A program made the translations under genes and the position numbers. From Limnanthes douglasii subsp. nivea (Eukaryota; Streptophyta; Magnoliopsida; Brassicales; Limnanthaceae), in contig JAUPFV010000005.1 in assembly GCA_036936605.1 (NCBI GenBank), positions 58,672,742 through 58,736,741 on the forward strand: a DNA stretch of 64,000 bases, given 5' to 3'. Shown in pieces: positions 58,829 through 64,000 of this stretch (the first letter of the stretch is position 1; each line of letters begins with the position of its first letter). The notes below the pieces were generated by a model. It saw nothing but the letters and a program-made list of their open reading frames with translations. It was not told the DNA's origin and made no database searches.

Positions 58829-60524
58829 GATATGTGTTTTATGGTCATGGTTGAAGTTAAAAGTTTCCTACAACAAATAATTAGTGAATTTAGATCCTAA
58901 GGAACATGTCATTTATCTAGTATATCTATTAAGATAACAAAATTATATTCAATATAAACATTCTTATAACCATTTTAATTGCAAACAATAAGGCCATCTA
59001 AAGGGGCCATACATTCAGCAACTATATGAGTTTGATTGTTATAACCATAAGCTACACATATATCTCCAGTGTTGTTTCTTATTAAGCGAGACCCACTAGA
59101 TTCACCATTATAAATACACGAGTCATCAATGTTTAATTTTAATATGTTTTTCAGTGTGTACCCATTTAAGGAAATTAACTTTGCTAACAGTTTTCAAATT
59201 AAAACAAAACCAAGATTGCTAGCAATTTTTATATCATCATATGAAAGCTTCCTCTTAAGAATATTTTTATTATCTGATCTAAGGAAAATAGAATATATAG
59301 TGTCAAAACAACTTTACGATTTTTTTTTGAATTTTCAAAACAACCATATAGTCCAACAAACTATAGATGGTAACATAGTTCTTATGTGGACTGATTTGTT
59401 GGTAGACCAAAACCAGTATCTAACAAGTTGTTGAATTGTCTTGAATCTACCAACCTTTATTCTAAATAAATTAGATAAATGAGAACAAACAGTCCAAAAT
59501 ATACTACAGTTAACAAAGGCATGGTTAATATTTTTAATATTTTGACAATGCTGACACTTTAATGCAAGATTGAAACTTTTGTTTTGTAAAATGCAATCAA
59601 CTGATATCCAACCTTTCATTACCTTCCAAAGAAAGAATGAATATTTGGTTGGGATGACATTGTTCCAGATCTTGTCAAAGAGGTTTGAAACAAATATTTT
59701 TTTGTCCAATTAGATTCAAGATCTAAAGGCCATAACATTTTATATTCGTGATCCTTGTGAAGTTTAAGAGTATTTATTGATTTAATATCTGATGAAGTAA
59801 TGATAGATTTGAGCTTTGTCAAGTCCCATCTATCATTTTTCTAGAATTCATTAATATTTTCTTTTATGTACCAATCAAGATTGTTTTCATTTGAAAGCAT
59901 AACTAAAGGTTTTTTTCTAAACCATATGTCTAACCAAAATTTTACATTTCTATTAATATAACATCGTTTTTCATGTAATATAAGGTTCAACAATAGTTTT
60001 GATTGATTTTAATATTTTCAAGTCTTTGATCATTTTAAAGTTGTAATGAGAAAAGGATGATTACTCTTCCAGTATACATATTGCATATATCTAGCCCAAA
60101 ATGATTTTTTTTCACGATTCTAAACCATAATTTACGTGAAAAAGTATCTTGAATGTCATTATGATTTCTAATGTTTAACCCATCTCCTTTATACAGTTTG
60201 GTAACATTGTTCCACTTGGTCCAAATTATGGATTGAGAAGACTCTTTAAATCCACAAAAAGATCTATTAATGAGTCTTTCAATTCTTATTATTACTCTTT
60301 TAGGTAGTTTATAGTATTGTATATGATAAGTTAGTAAAATCATTAGTATTGGTTGTATCAGTACTAATCTCCACCAAAAGATAGGGATTTCGCATCTCAA
60401 TCATGTATGTTAGCTCTTATATTTTTTATCAATTCATCATATAAACATGATTTGTTCCCGTTGTTAACTAAAACACCTAAATACTTCAAAAGCAACAATT
60501 TTTTTTTGATCCAGTTACACCTAA

Positions 60525-60527
<3 letters not shown>
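58829..60527 (-). pseudogene. LINE 2, 3' portion (RT end, zf-RVT, RNase H), split by copia 2
   Basis: Minus-strand reading: KYLGVLVNNGNKSCLYDELI, WWRLVLIQPILMILLTYHIQ and RSFCGFKESSQSIIWTKW are the late RT/thumb blocks. IWNNVIPTKYSFFLWKVMKG and CQHCQNIKNINHAFVNC make the zinc-binding zf-RVT domain. LKLNIDDSCIYNGESSGS and VAECMAPLDGLIVCN are the RNase H. Copia 2 interrupts the RNase H, which ends at 47330-47395. The LINE has no 5' half: homology stops at an AT microsatellite. Stops and frameshifts abound. Confidence 0.82.

Positions 60528-60579
<52 letters not shown>
60528..60579. repeat. (AT)n microsatellite at the 5' end of LINE 2
   Basis: About 25 AT units placed exactly where LINE homology ends. 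Confidence 0.93.
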
Positions 60580-60583
<4 letters not shown>

Positions 60584-61528
60584 CGTTTTTCATAACAATA
60601 ACGAAACTAAATCATCAAGCAGTCTAATTATTTGATAATAATTTATTATATTAATATAACGAAATCATTTTTCAATCGATTATATACTATATGAAATTAA
60701 AGTATAACCTTTTGTTTTAGGGAGGTCCTTTTTTGAAATTGGTTTAAGGCGAGTGTTTTCTTTAAATCTAACAATACCAATTTTTCTTGCATATATTATT
60801 TATTCAAATAATTTTGTAGAGGTGAAACACTATTGCGAGGATTTGTTTACATGAATAAACCTTTTTGCGAAACACTCTGAGTGTTAAATTTTTTCCTTAG
60901 TCAAACTTTTAATCAAATTTGTTGAGATGATTTAAAAAATTGTTTCTTTTTATGTTTTAAAATATAGCAAAAAATATTCATCATCATCTGGATCATGTAG
61001 GAAAAGACGATATATAGTAAATGTCTACGAACTAACTATTTTTAAAATAATTGCAAAATTAAAAATTAAAGAATTAGTTATTATATTTCCATATATATAT
61101 AAAGCATTAAATGTGTTATATTTATAGACGATTTAGACCATAAATATAAAAACGTATTAAAAATAAGGTTAAATGATGATTAAAAACAACAAAACATTTG
61201 ATAGGTTGAACATCTTTGTATTAATGAGGTAATAAAATGAAAGAGTTTATTATATTTGATTAGGTGTTAAACAATTAAAACTAGCATGTGGACTATGTCT
61301 AAGATAATATTACGTGGTTTGAACAATGCAGCTCTTGAAACCTCTCTAAAAACATACAACAAGATTAGTAGTTTAGTGGAGAGTCTGGAGACTATAAATA
61401 TTTACTTTATTCGAAAAAAATAAGCAGGAAGCATAAATGCTTAAAACTAATAGATGTCTAGATGTTCACCAAATTACAAGTATTTGTGCAAACAATCTCC
61501 AAATGAAAAATATTCAAATAGTTAAAAT
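60580..61528. other. AT-rich DNA, no gene recognised
   Basis: No coding motif, repeat or terminal structure recognised. Confidence 0.5.
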
Positions 61529-61529
61529 G

Positions 61530-61754
61530 AGTCCCAAGGGGATAGTCGAGTTGGTTGAGTATGGCATTCTTATGATCAAAAGGTCATGAGTTCGAGTCCC
61601 TCTACATACGCTTTCTCGGCTGAGCCTGTCACCTTGTGTGGTTTACCTTCTTGCGTTGGTTTGCAGGCTATCGCGTCAGAATGAGGGTTTACCCTGTGCG
61701 TACTCATTGCACTCTGAGTAGCGGCTGCGGGTTCCCTCCGAAAAAAAAAAAAAT
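61530..61754 (+). mobile_element. tRNA-derived SINE with A-tail
   Basis: Begins GTCCCAAGGGGATAGTCGAG, with a box A-like GATAGTCGAGTTGGTTGAG and a box B, GAGTTCGAGTCCC, about 35 bp further, the internal RNA polymerase III promoter of tRNA genes. A non-tRNA body follows and a run of 13 A closes it. Possible target duplication: TTAAAATGA before and TTTAAATGA after, one mismatch. A tRNA gene is excluded because no cloverleaf can be closed around the boxes. Confidence 0.85.
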
Positions 61755-62636
61755 TTTAAATGACTTAAATACTACAATGAACAACCAGTCAAGCTATAAC
61801 TAGTTGTAAAATTAAAGATCTTTGACTGAAGCCTAAATTGATGACACGATTTAATCAAGTAAAATAATATACAAGAGGAGGCTTATAGTTCAGATGAGTT
61901 AAAATGATTATACTTGCAAATAATTCTTAGGGATATTTAGACGATAAATAAATGACATCTAAACAAACCAAAGGTCTAAAAATCAAAAGCTGTTTAATGA
62001 TAACAAAATGACTTTAGATCAAGCCAAAAATTTAAAAATCAAAGGACTGGTAGAAAAAAAAACCTTATAACACAAATTAATACCATGATCTAATAAGGTC
62101 AAAATGTCACACGCCCAAAGTCGTAAAAATCGGATAGTAAAATATTTGACTATAAGTCAAGCTGAATTTCAACAAGATTAAATTCAATATATGAATTAGG
62201 TTATAAAGATCGGCCTGTAAAAGCTCTATCAAAATGACTATAAGTTGATGAGTCCGGATGAATTCACCACTACTCACTGAGAAAAGCGGACAAGGGCCAT
62301 TCGGATAATAAGTGCCCACTGAACTATCCAGATAGGACAAAAGTATCAAATAACTAAACACCTTTTGACTAACCTAGGTGCTAATCATCTTATTAAGTAA
62401 ATGGATCCTTAAACTTGACCCGGTTTCATAACTTGACTAGAAAGCCCATGGGTCTATAATTAAGGGTATAGATACCCAACTACTTTCATTAATAAGGATA
62501 ATGAACATTTAACACAACCAGACAACTTAAATCTCTCACTACAAAACACTCAAAAATTTAATACTCTTAAAACTCTCCAAAACACTTGACAAAATTACCC
62601 TCAGCTTAAAATAAACCACACCAAATTGGCGACCAC
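61755..62636 (+). other. Probable 5' LTR and leader of gypsy D; boundaries not fixed
   Basis: Lies directly upstream of a gypsy gag. A TG-start candidate is TGTCACACGCCCAAAG at 62105, a TATA-like TATAGATACCC is near 62467, and AAATTGGCGACCACATGA at 62623 resembles the PBS/leader junction of such elements. No second LTR is in the window, so none of this can be confirmed. Confidence 0.35.
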
Positions 62637-64000
62637 ATGAGGAGGAGAAGGTGCCTGAATCTAGCATTCAAAACGAGCAAGAAAAACCAGTTCGGATGAA
62701 TCTAGACGAGCAAGCAATGCCACCACCTTTGGTGGAGGTGGTGGGAGAAAAAAATGAGTACACGACCGAAAAGCAAGACAGGTTGAAAGTTGAAATAGAA
62801 GCATTAAGGGCCACTAAAAAGGCAGAGATGGGTTTAAAAGACAAGTCAAAAGCGTCACCCATTCACCATACTGACAACCCAAGGGAGAACGATCCATCAG
62901 CAAAGACTCATTTGAGCACAAAAAAGACCCATGTCAGTTCCAAGAAATCTCACCGGTCCAAGCTGGTGGAGAGCTCAGAATCTGAGTCCTTCTGTAGTTC
63001 CTCGAATGAGGATGAGCTTGAGGAGTCTTTGTCATCAAGAAGCGACGAAGGAATGTCCAGAAAGAAACAAAAGCTAGTTAAAAAATATTCGAGAAAGAGG
63101 GATAGGCATGGGAGATTAAAGAGGCATCTGGGAAAAGGGTCATCTCACAGCCACGATTATAGCCACAGGCATGTGGATCAGCTGCTGATGGATCCTTTTG
63201 CTTTCCATGATGAGCCATGTATTTTTGCAACACCTAATGAAGACAGTTTTTAGTCGTGGTCGGAATTGAAGGTAATCGTCATTGTCATCCAAGATATTGT
63301 CTAGAAACCTTTCTAAGAGGTTTGATAATACTAAAATGGAGAAGTATGATGGGAGCAAAGATCCGGACAACCATTTGGACCAATTTAAAAAAATTATGAT
63401 GAATTTTTATGATGATGACAAACTTCTTTATAGAGCCTTCTCCCAGTCTTTTACGGGAAGTACTTTGAAATGGTACAATAGCTTGCCACAAGGTTGTATC
63501 AGAAACTTTGATACGTTTTGGGTGGCCTTTTGAAGGCAATTGTGCCCAAGAGCCAAATGAATCATTGAAAGACTATATAAGCTGGTTCGTAAACACAAAG
63601 AATGGATTAGCTAATTGCTTTGAGCATGTAGCAATAACTTCTTTGAGATAAGGGTTAAACCTTGGGAATCTGGCCGATTCGGTAACCAAGAAGAAGGCCA
63701 TGACCTGGGGCTGTTTGCTAAATCAGCTGGGAAAACAAATCAACATAGATGAAACAAAGAATACTATGGTACACAGGCAAGTGAGGTCTGCCCAAAATGC
63801 TCTAAACCAGAACCAGTCCGGATACAAGGCTAAAAAAACCGGACAGGGGCCCAATAGGGCCAAACAGACTCAATCCCACCCAACTCCAGCTCAGAGCCAG
63901 CAGTCCAGAAATAAACGAGGGCCTTGGGTCCAACTGGAGTGGTTTTCTGAGTTGAAAGAGAATATGGAAACCATCTATGACAAAACAAAAGATGAAGTGC
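62637..64000 (+). pseudogene. Ty3/gypsy gag (gypsy D), running off the window
   Basis: The first frame (to TAG 63251-63253) is hydrophilic with Ser/Lys/Glu-rich blocks (SKLVESSESESFCSSSNEDE). The start is unclear: the longest frame begins with GTG 62651, the first in-frame ATG is 62696. After frame changes, the capsid domain reads KMEKYDGSKDPDNHLDQFKK, FSQSFTGSTLKWYNSLPQG, SLKDYISWFVNTKNGLANCF and KKKAMTWGCLLNQLGKQINI. These are the YDG..DP..HL..F, ALKWY..LP and SLKDYI.RF motifs of plant gypsy gag. At least two stops and two frame changes occur. Pol would lie beyond 64000. Confidence 0.85.

Noticed and set aside
60407..60595. ORFs encoding long Tyr-Ile repeats (also at 57849-58064)
   Set aside because: Translations of (AT)n microsatellites.
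61540..61625. Possible tRNA gene
   Set aside because: A and B boxes are present, but no acceptor stem or anticodon arm can be closed, and an A-tail follows; a SINE explains it.

Overview
This window looks like a repeat-dominated intergenic stretch of a flowering-plant nuclear genome. The base composition is AT-rich. There are Ty1/copia and Ty3/gypsy LTR retrotransposons, including a chromodomain element and a Tat-type element with a second RNase H and an antisense ORF. There are also L1-type LINEs with a plant-style C-terminal RNase H, a MULE transposase of FAR1 type, a plant mobile domain fragment and a tRNA-derived SINE. No species is claimed. Almost every coding region is broken by stops or frameshifts. 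The one exception is a seven-exon nucleotidyltransferase-like gene at 30362-32658, whose exons join in frame with GT-AG introns.

Layout, left to right. 1-831: AT-rich DNA and a ~195-bp tandem duplication. 832-8098: a complete copia element (minus strand), 770-bp LTRs, CGTGA target duplication, inserted in the second unit of that duplication. 8104-10830: AT-rich DNA, then a decayed gypsy reverse transcriptase. 11160-18775: a 5'-truncated Tat-type gypsy element (plus) with 3' tandem repeats and an antisense ORF. 18776-21470: a second, related gypsy copy in inverted orientation (gag-PR-start of RT). 22230-28567: a short LINE fragment and a near-complete decayed L1-type LINE (plus). 29340-29785: a 42-bp minisatellite. 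30362-32658: the intact gene. 33390-36400: a plant mobile domain pseudogene, unrecognised ORFs and degenerate repeats.

36400-44930: a minus-strand MULE (FAR1-type transposase followed by an OTU-like protease domain) split by a chromodomain gypsy element (36930-42655), which has one full LTR and one ~50-bp remnant LTR. 45000-47330: AT-rich, nearly featureless. 47330-60530: three nested layers. A minus-strand LINE 3' fragment is split inside its RNase H domain by an 11.4-kb copia element (47396-58828). That copia carries a 1.9-kb internal tandem duplication and is itself split by a 2.26-kb internally deleted gypsy-like LTR element (53893-56148). 61530-61754: SINE. 62637-64000: start of another gypsy gag, running off the window.

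The elements do not form a pathway; they record successive insertions. LTR divergence fits the nesting: the host copia is more diverged than its gypsy guest, and the left copia is youngest. The least explained signals are an array of five 32-bp hairpins with compensatory changes in the 11.4-kb copia leader, a degenerate leader motif shared by two copia families, a 384-bp foreign insert inside a gypsy RT, and palindrome arrays just upstream of the MULE transposase. Divergence figures are eye counts, and domain names come from motif recognition, not from searches.
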